DNA of 5,609 nt from Porphyromonas sp. (GTDB lineage Bacteria; Bacteroidota; Bacteroidia; Bacteroidales; Porphyromonadaceae). Below, one piece after another: positions 1 through 5,609 of the stretch (its first letter is position 1; each line of letters begins with the position of its first letter). The notes beneath the pieces are model-generated. The model worked only from the letters and a program-made list of their open reading frames with translations, was not told the origin of the DNA and ran no database searches. Where the stretch lies: NCBI GenBank assembly GCA_029983495.1, contig JASBZJ010000128.1, positions 1 through 5,609 of the forward strand, in the 5' to 3' direction. Made by a program: the position numbers and the translations under genes.

Positions 1-54
1 ACTTCCGACCTCCACGTCCCGAACGTGGCGCGCTACCAACTGTGCTACATCCCG
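1..54 (-). tRNA. tRNA-Pro (anticodon CGG), 3' end cut by window edge
   Basis: Read on the minus strand, the gene starts with the acceptor strand CGGGATG at position 54. A D arm follows (GCAC, loop AGTTGGTA, GCGC, with one A-C mismatch). The anticodon arm has stem CCACG/CGTGG at 28-24 and 16-12 around the loop TTCGGGA, and the anticodon CGG (positions 21-19) reads the proline codon CCG. The variable loop AGGTC and the first T-stem strand GGAAG come next, and the window then ends. The 3' half of the T arm, the 3' acceptor strand and any CCA lie outside. The anticodon loop is the same as I recall for E. coli tRNA-Pro(CGG). A candidate promoter element lies just upstream. Confidence 0.93.
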
Positions 55-70
55 TAAGGCTTTCGCACTG

Positions 71-105
71 CAAAGATAAATAATTTGTTTCAAATAAACT
101 ACAAA
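71..105 (-). promoter_or_regulatory. Candidate promoter of the tRNA-Pro gene
   Basis: On the minus strand, 78-71 reads TATCTTTG, an exact match to the Bacteroidetes -7 element TAnnTTTG, and lies 16 bases before the mature tRNA 5' end. The best -33 candidate is a TTTG at 105-102, separated by 23 bases, a little longer than the usual spacing. Another TTTG at 94-91 is too close. The -7 match and its position are seen directly; promoter function is inferred. Confidence 0.5.
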
Positions 106-241
106 CAACTCACTCCCCCACCCTTTTCCGATTAGAGATTCAACAGCATAAACACTGCCCGGCTACAAAAGCCGTTACAGCATTACTACTGTATATTACA
201 CTATCAGAAATGGGTAGGAGAGTGTATTATTAGCACAGCAT

Positions 242-673
242 TTAGATGTTGTTACTACCTTGTTTTAAAGAGTCGCGAATTTCGCGTAATAATTTCACTT
301 CTTCCGAGGGTTCAGCAGGAACTTCGGGTGCAGGGGCTGGTTTACGATGAAGCTTATTAATACCTTTAATCATCAGGAAGATAACAAAGGCAATAATAAT
401 AAAGTCAATAAGGGTTTGAATAAAGGTTCCTATGGTCATTGCCACTTCGGGGCGAACCACTTCTTCTCCGTTCATTACAGCCTGGCGTAGAACTAACTTT
501 AAATCGCTAAACTGCGCATTATCGGTTAGTAACGTAATGGGTGGCATGATAATATCGTCCACCAAGCTTGAAACAATTTTCCCGAAGGCACCACCAATAA
601 TGATACCTACAGCCATATCCACCACGCTTCCGCGTGAGATAAATTCCTTAAATTCTCTACCAAATTTCGACAT
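242..673 (-). CDS. mscL: MscL, large-conductance mechanosensitive channel
   Basis: This 143-residue protein is clearly MscL, the inner-membrane homopentameric channel that opens under membrane tension and releases solutes during hypo-osmotic shock. The N-terminal amphipathic helix (FGREFKEFISRG, 4-15) leads into TM1 (about 16-45), which contains the family pore-lining pattern VVDMAVGIIIGGAFGKIVSSL followed by DDIIMPP at 39-45. A periplasmic loop of about 35 residues follows, then TM2 (about 81-104, FIQTLIDFIIIAFVIFLMIK). After the linker INKLHRK comes a Pro/Ala-rich stretch, and the cytoplasmic helix EEVKLLREIRDSLK (124-137) forms the C-terminal bundle. Length is normal for the family, with a slightly longer periplasmic loop than in E. 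coli. The ATG at 673 is chosen because it begins the usual MSxFxxEFKEF sequence; no Shine-Dalgarno site precedes it, as is common in Bacteroidetes. The gene is 156 bases downstream of dnaA and in the same direction. Confidence 0.97.
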   Translation of the reverse strand: MSKFGREFKEFISRGSVVDMAVGIIIGGAFGKIVSSLVDDIIMPPITLLTDNAQFSDLKLVLRQAVMNGEEVVRPEVAMTIGTFIQTLIDFIIIAFVIFLMIKGINKLHRKPAPAPEVPAEPSEEVKLLREIRDSLKQGSNNI

Positions 674-767
674 ACGATTCGCAATAGTTTGGTTATCGTT
701 ATAACAATATTCTCTTATACATTGCTAGTACTCCAAATTAGTAATTATAAAGTACCATAGTACTCAG

Positions 768-775
768 CAAAGGTA
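768..775 (-). promoter_or_regulatory. Candidate -7 element upstream of mscL
   Basis: On the minus strand this site reads TACCTTTG, a perfect TAnnTTTG followed by C, in the spacer between dnaA and mscL. It would give a leader of roughly 90 bases before the mscL ATG. No TTTG or TTG lies at the expected -33 distance (about 796-799 on the plus strand is GCCA), so only half of the promoter is supported. If real, mscL is transcribed independently of dnaA. Confidence 0.38.
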
Positions 776-829
776 TCTCTTTTTTTCATATACTTGCCAT
801 TGTACAACCTATTAAGCAAGTAATAATAT

Positions 830-2263
830 CTATATGCCTAATTGCTCCTCAAGCTTATTAACATACTGCTTAATGGTACTATTAACTGTCATCTGCTCCT
901 TAATAGTATTACATCCATGAACTATGGTTGAATGTGTACGCCCACCTAATAGTACCCCAATAGTAGCAAACGACTCATCGGTATAAGTTTTAGCCAAGTA
1001 CATAATAAGCTGGCGAGCAATAACAATTTCCTGCTTACGACTTTTGCCTCGTAATTCATCGGTGGTAACGCCCAACATATCACAAACAAGCGAAAGGATA
1101 TAGTCGAAAGTAATTTCGCGTACATCCATCTTTACCGAACGACTTATAATTTCTCGAGCAAACTTTAAATCAATATCGCGTTTTTGTACAATAGAATGGA
1201 GCATGAGCGATGTAAGTGCTCCGTCTAGCTCACGTAGGTTCGAAGTTACATTCTTCACAATGAACTCTTTTACTTCATTTCGCAATACGATACCTTCCTT
1301 CTCCATCTTCATATCAAGTATTGTTCTGCGAAGGTTTTCATCTGGTCGATCGATGTGAGCAATACAACTGCCTGCAATACGCGAAATAAGACGTTCCTCG
1401 AGTCCTAATAGTTCAACAGGTGGTTTATCGCACGTAATCACCAACTGTTTTCCGAGCATATAAAGGTGATTGAATATTTGGAAAAAAGCTTCCTGTGTTT
1501 TAGTTTTTCCCACCAAACTTTGGATATCATCAATTAATAGCACATCAACTTGCCGATAAAACTTAGTAAAGTCGGCTGTTTTATGGTTACATGCAGCACT
1601 CGTAAACTGTTGAACAAAAGTATCGGTTGAAACATATAGTACCCTTATGGATGGATTGTTACGTATAAGTTGATGGCCAATGGCATTAATAAGATGTGTT
1701 TTACCTACTCCGGGAGCCCCAAATACATAAAACGGATTAATCATGGGGTTACCAGGGTGTTCGCATATGTTCTGTGCAAAACTCTTAGGTACATTATTAG
1801 AATCGCTTGTAACAAATGTGTCGAATGTGTAGTTATTTATTAGGTGCGACTTGTGTATAACATTGGGCAATGGTTTAGAAGCTTCGTAAGCTAACGAAGC
1901 CCCCTTGATATCCTGGCTAACAACCTTTATACCACCTTTCGAAATATCTTTCGAGGTACTATCTACTAATGCTTCATATCCTAACTTTGCCTCTTCTCCA
2001 AGAATTTCAGTAAGGATATGCGAAAATACACGTGAATAGTTACGCTCGAGGAATTCATAAAAGTATAACGTAGGAACCCGTATTGTTAGCGTCTTCCCTT
2101 CAAGTTTTACAGGCTTTATAGGTCTAAACCACGTATCAACGGCCTTGGGATCAAGAACCTGCTCAAAATAAGAAATACAACGATTCCAAACCTCTTCAAC
2201 ACCTAAAGTAACCGCGGGCGATGATGCTCCCTTAAAAGCGGATGAACTATTATAGTAAGCCAT
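830..2263 (-). CDS. dnaA: DnaA, chromosomal replication initiator
   Basis: DnaA is the AAA+ ATPase that binds DnaA boxes at oriC, unwinds the origin and recruits the helicase. At 477 residues it has normal length. Domain I is about 22-100 (VWNRCISYFEQVLDPKAVDT, then YFYEFLERNYS). The variable domain II runs to about 140, and the AAA+ domain starts near YTFDTFVTSDSNN (145-157). Walker A is GAPGVGKTH (182-190), Walker B VLLIDDIQ (241-248), sensor I LVITCDKPP (274-282), and box VII LEERLISR (288-295) carries the probable arginine finger R295. NLRELDGAL (342-350) holds the sensor II arginine. Domain IV ends with the DNA-binding signature GGRTHSTIVHGCNTI (440-454). The usual aromatic F-x-W after the arginine finger is replaced by IAG. 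The first about 20 residues look poorly conserved, but the ATG at 2263 is the only ATG before domain I. Neither dnaN nor recF is adjacent. Confidence 0.97.
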   Translation of the reverse strand: MAYYNSSSAFKGASSPAVTLGVEEVWNRCISYFEQVLDPKAVDTWFRPIKPVKLEGKTLTIRVPTLYFYEFLERNYSRVFSHILTEILGEEAKLGYEALVDSTSKDISKGGIKVVSQDIKGASLAYEASKPLPNVIHKSHLINNYTFDTFVTSDSNNVPKSFAQNICEHPGNPMINPFYVFGAPGVGKTHLINAIGHQLIRNNPSIRVLYVSTDTFVQQFTSAACNHKTADFTKFYRQVDVLLIDDIQSLVGKTKTQEAFFQIFNHLYMLGKQLVITCDKPPVELLGLEERLISRIAGSCIAHIDRPDENLRRTILDMKMEKEGIVLRNEVKEFIVKNVTSNLRELDGALTSLMLHSIVQKRDIDLKFAREIISRSVKMDVREITFDYILSLVCDMLGVTTDELRGKSRKQEIVIARQLIMYLAKTYTDESFATIGVLLGGRTHSTIVHGCNTIKEQMTVNSTIKQYVNKLEEQLGI

Positions 2264-2279
2264 TCTTTATAATAACACT

Positions 2280-2315
2280 TTACCAAAAGGTAATACCTTG
2301 TAGAACGAAAAGCAA
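2280..2315 (-). promoter_or_regulatory. Candidate dnaA-proximal promoter with overlapping palindromes
   Basis: On the minus strand, 2292-2284 reads TACCTTTTG, a near match to TAnnTTTG with one extra T, and a TTG lies 20 bases upstream (2315-2313). The same bases form two overlapping inverted repeats: TTACC-AAAA-GGTAA (2280-2293) and AAGGTA-A-TACCTT (2287-2299). This lies only 17-50 bases before the dnaA ATG, so the leader would be very short. Sequence symmetry is directly visible. Use as a promoter or operator is inferred and the promoter match is imperfect. Confidence 0.33.
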
Positions 2316-2459
2316 TGTAATAAAGTTACAAGCCCAAAGCTACACTACAACAGTAAATATAGCATTACGTAAACCGCAAGTAACTAAACAGCCTTAATTC
2401 CTTATTAAATAATAGGTTACATTACATTTTCAAACCATATAAGGCTTTATTTTTCACTA

Positions 2460-2491
2460 CAAAGCTACTGTAAAATTACCCTCGATACAAA
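2460..2491 (-). promoter_or_regulatory. Candidate main dnaA promoter
   Basis: On the minus strand, TTTG at 2491-2488 (-33 element) and TAGCTTTG at 2467-2460 (-7 element TAnnTTTG) are separated by 20 bases, which is the typical Bacteroidetes arrangement. This is the best complete promoter in the window. Transcription would start near 2454 and give a dnaA leader of about 190 bases. A second isolated TAGCTTTG lies at 2342-2335 but has no suitably spaced -33 element. Confidence 0.6.
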
Positions 2492-2560
2492 TCGGACACT
2501 ATTACCACTATGAAAAAGGACGATGTAACAACATTGTTTTCAAAAGGTTAAGATGATTGG

Positions 2561-2674
2561 TTATCGACAATAAAGAAATAGCAAAGCATTCTACTGAAAT
2601 ACTGAAAGTTAAAACATAAATTTCAACGTGAAAAGGAGGTTATCAACAAGAAAGAGAAGGCTAATTGTTGATAA
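2561..2674. other. DnaA-box-like motif cluster, candidate oriC or dnaA control region
   Basis: Three 10-base motifs of form TTATC(A/G)ACAA occur within 114 bases: TTATCGACAA at 2561-2570, TTATCAACAA at 2640-2649, and the exact reverse complement TTGTTGATAA at 2665-2674. The last two form a perfect inverted pair with a 15-base gap. Each differs at one base from the relaxed DnaA box TTATNCACA. They lie 300-410 bases upstream of dnaA, beyond its best promoter, in AT-rich DNA with no genes. DnaA binding here, for autoregulation or origin firing, is an inference from motif and location. Three boxes is few for an oriC, and GC skew could not be assessed in so short a window. Confidence 0.42.
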
Positions 2675-2699
2675 AGAGACTAACTTAGGAGTGTGAAAC

Positions 2700-3028
2700 A
2701 ATAGAATACGTATCATAAACCGATTTGAAATAATTCCAAAGGATTTAACGGTACAATATAAACAGACTGACAAAGGGGCAAGAAAGGTAATCTACACAAA
2801 CATAAGTAGAACAAATAATAATATAAACTACATATGAAACTTGTTGCCCATAACGAGCCTTTGAAAAATAAGGATTTTAGAAACCTCTTGTGTGTTCTGC
2901 ATTGATATTTATGTACTTACTGATAAACCCATCGTGCATAACAGGTTATAAGTTCGGAAGGAGTGTAGGGTTAGAGGACTTCTCCGTCTTCGTCTCGTAG
3001 CTACATCGTGGGGTAGGTTAGAAAGTCG
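2700..3028. other. Gene-free AT-rich spacer, possible dispersed repeat in its right half
   Basis: No convincing gene is present. Only tiny plus-strand open frames occur, at 2834-2905 (23 codons) and 2911-3000 (29 codons), with no ribosome site or promoter. The right half (about 2840-3010) differs in texture, being less AT-rich, with CATAAC occurring twice in the contexts GCCCATAACGAGC (about 2847) and GTGCATAACAGGT (about 2933). An ATAAC-AG-GTTAT inverted repeat overlaps the second copy, and GTAGCTAC is a palindrome near 2997-3004. The minus-strand reading of 2919-2980 includes a short frame beginning LHSFRTYNLLCT. I have an unverified impression that such peptides recur in small hypothetical proteins of Bacteroidetes, which would fit a dispersed intergenic element. 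Confidence 0.3.
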
Positions 3029-3085
3029 AAAAAACAGAGAAGGGGTAAGTTTTTCAAAGAAAAATTTACCCCCTATCTGTTTTTT
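3029..3085 (-). terminator. Strong hairpin, probably a bidirectional terminator
   Basis: Two 27-base arms (3029-3055 and 3059-3085) are inverted copies matching at 24 of 27 positions, with a 3-base AAA loop. The arms begin and end with A6/T6, so transcripts from either strand would finish the stem with a U tract. The core contains GGGG/CCCC. It lies 35 bases after the stop codon of the DUF262-DUF1524 gene and so most likely terminates that transcript before the dnaA control region. The long, nearly perfect stem is unusual for a simple terminator, so an element end is an alternative. Confidence 0.7.
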
Positions 3086-3120
3086 ACATCCCTTTACCCG
3101 ATATTTTCGGAATTACTGTT

Positions 3121-5367
3121 CTAGGCGTTGATTCCTGCTGGATCAGCTTTATTCGACTCCTTGTTGATGTTGATAAGGACGTCATCTCGTTGAAGACCCA
3201 ATTTCTTCATTATGCGAGCCATTCTCTTGATGATTGCTTCAGCGGAGAGATTAGTGTGTAGAAACTCTATGTCGGCAGTGAGGTCGCTAACTTCATCCCA
3301 AAATTTACCAGAGAATGTTTTGAACTTCTTCATATCTTTCTCGGAGTATTTCTTCAGTTCATTCCACGTAATGATGGCATCACCTCTGCTCAATAACTCA
3401 TTCTGTGCTCCCATTATGATTTGGTAATCACAGTTGGGATTATTCTTGATCGCATTGTGAAACTCGATGTAGAGCGTAATCCATCTCTTTGTCGTTATGG
3501 GATTTCCGAATATTTGCAAAGACAAGGGCTTGAGTGATTTTACTATTAACTCAGCTTTTTGATCAAGGGGCGATAGCTGTGAGATCTCTTCGTATGAAGT
3601 TTTCCAGTTAGATTTTCTTTTTCTATCATCTGGGAGAGGGAATGTCTCTAAGAAGTATCCGATCATTTGGTCTCTATGTCGTAGAATTGCATCCCTATTC
3701 CATGTCTGCTCAGATAGGACATCATTTCGAAAATTCAGATTGGACTTTTCGAGCTTTTCTTTTTTCTCGTTGAATGTCTTGTTCCCAATTTCTGAATTAA
3801 ACTCTGTAAGAATTAAATTTCCAATATTATGCAGGAGAGTCTCATGAATATCTTCATAGTCTTCTCCAAGTGTTGATTTCCAAGACTCCGATAGATTCTG
3901 AGGCATAATATGCTCTATCGTTATATCGCGATTCCGAAAGTCTACTGACACTTTGCTTTTATGTTTCTCTATCATTCCTAGGATAAACTTCGTATAGCTT
4001 TTGTACTCTTTATAGAAATCAGCCCTCTCTAGTACGTTTCTAATCTCTACATCGTTTGGCAATCGCATTCTATAGAAGAAGCTATCGCTAAGCAAATCAA
4101 ACATAGTTTTAGATCCCTCCACAAGGTCATCAAGGTATTTGCTCAGTGTAATAATATTTTTATTTTCCCCAGAAGATTCCTTCACTATTCTTCTACGAAT
4201 GAGATAGGTTCTGATCGCAGTCAGATGATCAATCAAGAGATTGTCACTCAGCCGTCTTCCATCTATTCCTTTGCAATGAGCATAAAGCAACCCCATGACT
4301 AATGGTTTGAATGGATCGGCCTTTATATCGAAAAAGATATTGCGTAATAGTTCCTTAATATTTTTGTCCGCTTTAGGGTCAGACGAAATAGGGCTGTTAT
4401 TCTCTTCGGTAATCAACCATTTATAGCACGGTACGTACTCCGTAATCTCTTCTATGAATTTTCTTTTTATTTCTGTTGTGTTCCCTTTTTCTTCGATATA
4501 GTCCTTGAAAAATTGGTATAGCTCTTTGGTATTATCGTCCCTAACAACTTTGTAGTATTTCTCTTTTCTTAATTGAAGATAATCTCTAAAAAAGTCGGAA
4601 AGCCTCTCTTCAAGAACGGATTCAATTTTTGGGAACCAAACTTGCTCATATATTTCGGTCTGCTCGTCGGTGCCAAAGCTCAGTAGTACATAATTCCGTA
4701 TAAGATCTGAGAGGGTTAGTGGCTTGCCGAGAGAATTGAGCGTTTCAAAAATTATCTGAGGATCCTCACCTTTATAGGGTCTTTCATCAAGATAGATGAC
4801 AGCGATATTTAACCGTTGCAAAGCTTTGAGGTAGTGATCAAACGTTACCTCTGGTGAGCGGGTCCTCATGTCTTTGAGCCCTTGTACAAAAAGCTTATAG
4901 GTATCCGTAATAGTACTATTCAAAGGTTTTTCACTGTTTACCAAAGCTCTAAATGCCTCCCAATCCTTTGTCACCTGCTTTAACTTGATCTTATCTGGAT
5001 ATGAAGAAGAGGAATTTCTAAGCAGTGTCTCATCAATAAAAAGCTTTTCCTCGTCGTTATTTGCAATAGTGTCTCGCAATGCGAGAATAAAAAGTAGAGA
5101 TGTGGTTATCCTCTGCTGTCCATCCACAATAATACTCTTCTGGGCAAAACGATCAGAAATAGTCTTTACTACGATGATCCCAAAGAAGTGTTCGAGCTTA
5201 TCTTCCTTGCTAGAGTCAAGCTCGGAAAAAATTATCTTCTTTATGTCTTCAAAGAATCGATTGATCATGGTATCCCTCCATGCATAAGCTCTCTGAAAGG
5301 GAGGGATGAAAAATGAGGTCGAATTTTGACTCAAAATCTTAAAAATAGAGGTCGGTTCCGTTTTCAT
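3121..5367 (-). CDS. DUF262-DUF1524 protein, GmrSD/BrxU/SspE-type modification-dependent nuclease
   Basis: This 748-residue protein fuses an N-terminal DUF262 NTPase-like (ParB-fold) domain to a C-terminal DUF1524 HNH-type nuclease domain, as in GmrSD, BrxU and SspE. Those proteins restrict phage DNA carrying modified bases or, for SspE, act with phosphorothioate systems. Visible DUF262 motifs are SFFIPPFQRAYAW (18-30), IIVDGQQRITT (79-89, with the DGQQR motif at 82-86) and FETLNSLGKPLTLSDLIRN (207-225). DUF1524 shows ITIEHIMPQ (482-490, with the expected nuclease histidine H486), then HNIGNLILT (513-521), the Asn pair N524/N529 and FNEKK. All key motifs are intact. Residues from about 583 to 748 form an extension I do not recognise. 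The ATG at 5367 is preferred over an in-frame TTG at 5388 because MKTEPTSIF matches the usual family start. No methylase or partner is adjacent. Biological target is unknown. Confidence 0.88.
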   Translation of the reverse strand: MKTEPTSIFKILSQNSTSFFIPPFQRAYAWRDTMINRFFEDIKKIIFSELDSSKEDKLEHFFGIIVVKTISDRFAQKSIIVDGQQRITTSLLFILALRDTIANNDEEKLFIDETLLRNSSSSYPDKIKLKQVTKDWEAFRALVNSEKPLNSTITDTYKLFVQGLKDMRTRSPEVTFDHYLKALQRLNIAVIYLDERPYKGEDPQIIFETLNSLGKPLTLSDLIRNYVLLSFGTDEQTEIYEQVWFPKIESVLEERLSDFFRDYLQLRKEKYYKVVRDDNTKELYQFFKDYIEEKGNTTEIKRKFIEEITEYVPCYKWLITEENNSPISSDPKADKNIKELLRNIFFDIKADPFKPLVMGLLYAHCKGIDGRRLSDNLLIDHLTAIRTYLIRRRIVKESSGENKNIITLSKYLDDLVEGSKTMFDLLSDSFFYRMRLPNDVEIRNVLERADFYKEYKSYTKFILGMIEKHKSKVSVDFRNRDITIEHIMPQNLSESWKSTLGEDYEDIHETLLHNIGNLILTEFNSEIGNKTFNEKKEKLEKSNLNFRNDVLSEQTWNRDAILRHRDQMIGYFLETFPLPDDRKRKSNWKTSYEEISQLSPLDQKAELIVKSLKPLSLQIFGNPITTKRWITLYIEFHNAIKNNPNCDYQIIMGAQNELLSRGDAIITWNELKKYSEKDMKKFKTFSGKFWDEVSDLTADIEFLHTNLSAEAIIKRMARIMKKLGLQRDDVLININKESNKADPAGINA

Positions 5368-5376
5368 AAGAATAGA

Positions 5377-5397
5377 ATTAATTATCAATCAATTAAT
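5377..5397. promoter_or_regulatory. AT-rich inverted repeat upstream of the nuclease gene
   Basis: ATTAATT (5377-5383) and AATTAAT (5391-5397) are perfect inverted copies around a 7-base spacer. The repeat ends 10 bases before the chosen ATG at 5367. Such a site could be a repressor operator or simply AT-rich chance symmetry. No TAnnTTTG promoter element is visible between 5389 and 5609, so the promoter of this gene remains unidentified. Confidence 0.25.
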
Positions 5398-5512
5398 GGT
5401 TTAGTAGTGATTATGAGTTCATTTAGTCCCTTATTAAAAGTGTAATGAAAAGCAGAGCATATTAATCCACTACCCTCTAGAACCTCAGGCTGAAACTTTG
5501 CCATAAACAAAC

Positions 5513-5609
5513 TGTCATCTGAAAGTCAGAGGTACACATTTTATGGGGATTTTTATAAAAGCCACCTTAAAGTAAAAAGGAGGCACAATTGAGCTACAAC
5601 AAACCCTAC
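5513..5609 (+). other. Possible insertion-sequence edge or start of a plus-strand gene, cut by window end
   Basis: Two imperfect direct repeats, TGTCATCTGAAAGT (5513-5526) and AGCCACCTTAAAGT (5560-5573), match at 10 of 14 positions 47 bases apart. The second is followed by AAAAAGGAGG and, five bases later, a TTG (5589-5591) opening a frame LSYNKPY that runs off the window. Starting with TGT and carrying internal repeats resembles ends of IS21-family elements, but no transposase is visible, so this is only a suggestion. A strong Shine-Dalgarno is also unusual for this organism. The remainder of 5398-5512 holds nothing I recognise. Confidence 0.2.

Noticed and set aside
160..174. Hairpin CGGCT-ACAAA-AGCCG between mscL and the tRNA gene as an mscL terminator
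   Set aside because: The stem is only five pairs and neither strand has a T tract after it.
432..704. Plus-strand open frame of 90 codons overlapping mscL
   Set aside because: It is antisense to the clearly recognisable mscL, shows no domain features and has no promoter or ribosome site.
791..822. Inverted repeat TACTTGC/GCAAGTA after dnaA as a terminator
   Set aside because: The 18-base loop is large for a 7-pair stem and there is no U tract in the dnaA direction.
2846..2957. Integron attC-like site suggested by CATAAC and GTTAT boxes
   Set aside because: The outer boxes pair only with several wobbles, the RYYYAAC consensus is not met and the inner boxes do not pair; no integrase is in view.
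2834..3000. Two tiny plus-strand frames as a broken gene
   Set aside because: The frames are 23 and 29 codons in different phases, with no recognisable protein similarity and no start signals.
2264..3120. CRISPR array or tandem repeat array
   Set aside because: No regularly spaced direct repeats were found; the repeats present are few and irregular.
3212..3427. Plus-strand open frame of 71 codons inside the nuclease gene
   Set aside because: It is antisense to the 3' part of the nuclease gene with no independent support.
4985..5287. Plus-strand open frame of 100 codons inside the nuclease gene, rich in Ser
   Set aside because: It is opposite the conserved DUF262 motif region, and its Ser/Phe-rich composition is what antisense reading of a Lys/Glu-rich gene gives.
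5368..5388. Upstream TTG start adding seven residues to the nuclease
   Set aside because: The added residues are not family-like and the sequence overlaps the inverted repeat; the ATG at 5367 gives the expected MKTEPTS start.

Overview
The window looks like a chromosomal segment from a Bacteroidetes bacterium, probably Bacteroidales-like. The evidence is a DnaA with Bacteroidetes-style domain I, AT-rich spacers, start codons lacking Shine-Dalgarno sites, and several minus-strand copies of the Bacteroidetes -7 promoter element TAnnTTTG. No closer identification can be supported. Every confident gene lies on the minus strand, so transcription runs right to left.

Left part (1-829): the 5' two thirds of a tRNA-Pro(CGG) gene is cut by the window edge. 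Then come a short spacer with a -7 promoter element and mscL, the large-conductance mechanosensitive channel.

Centre (830-3120): a full-length dnaA replication initiator is followed upstream by an 857-base non-coding stretch. This stretch holds a well-spaced dnaA promoter, a palindromic cluster and second candidate promoter just before the dnaA start, and three TTATC(A/G)ACAA motifs resembling DnaA boxes. These make the region a candidate dnaA autoregulatory region or oriC. Farther upstream is a stretch without convincing genes that may be a dispersed repeat, ended by a 27-bp-arm hairpin with T/A tracts on both sides.

Right part (3121-5609): one large gene encodes a DUF262-DUF1524 protein of the GmrSD/BrxU/SspE type. 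It has intact DGQQR and HNH-like motifs plus a C-terminal extension of about 165 residues that I do not recognise. No methylase, modification gene or partner defence gene is visible, so it is best read as a stand-alone, modification-dependent (type IV-like) restriction or anti-phage nuclease. Its probable start lies next to an AT-rich inverted repeat. The last ~100 bases contain imperfect repeats and a Shine-Dalgarno-preceded TTG on the plus strand, which could be the edge of an insertion sequence.

The housekeeping genes (tRNA, mscL, dnaA) and the defence-type gene share orientation but are separated by promoters and a strong hairpin, so they probably do not form one operon. The most interesting points are the single-gene nuclease with its unknown C-terminal part and its position next to a candidate origin region.
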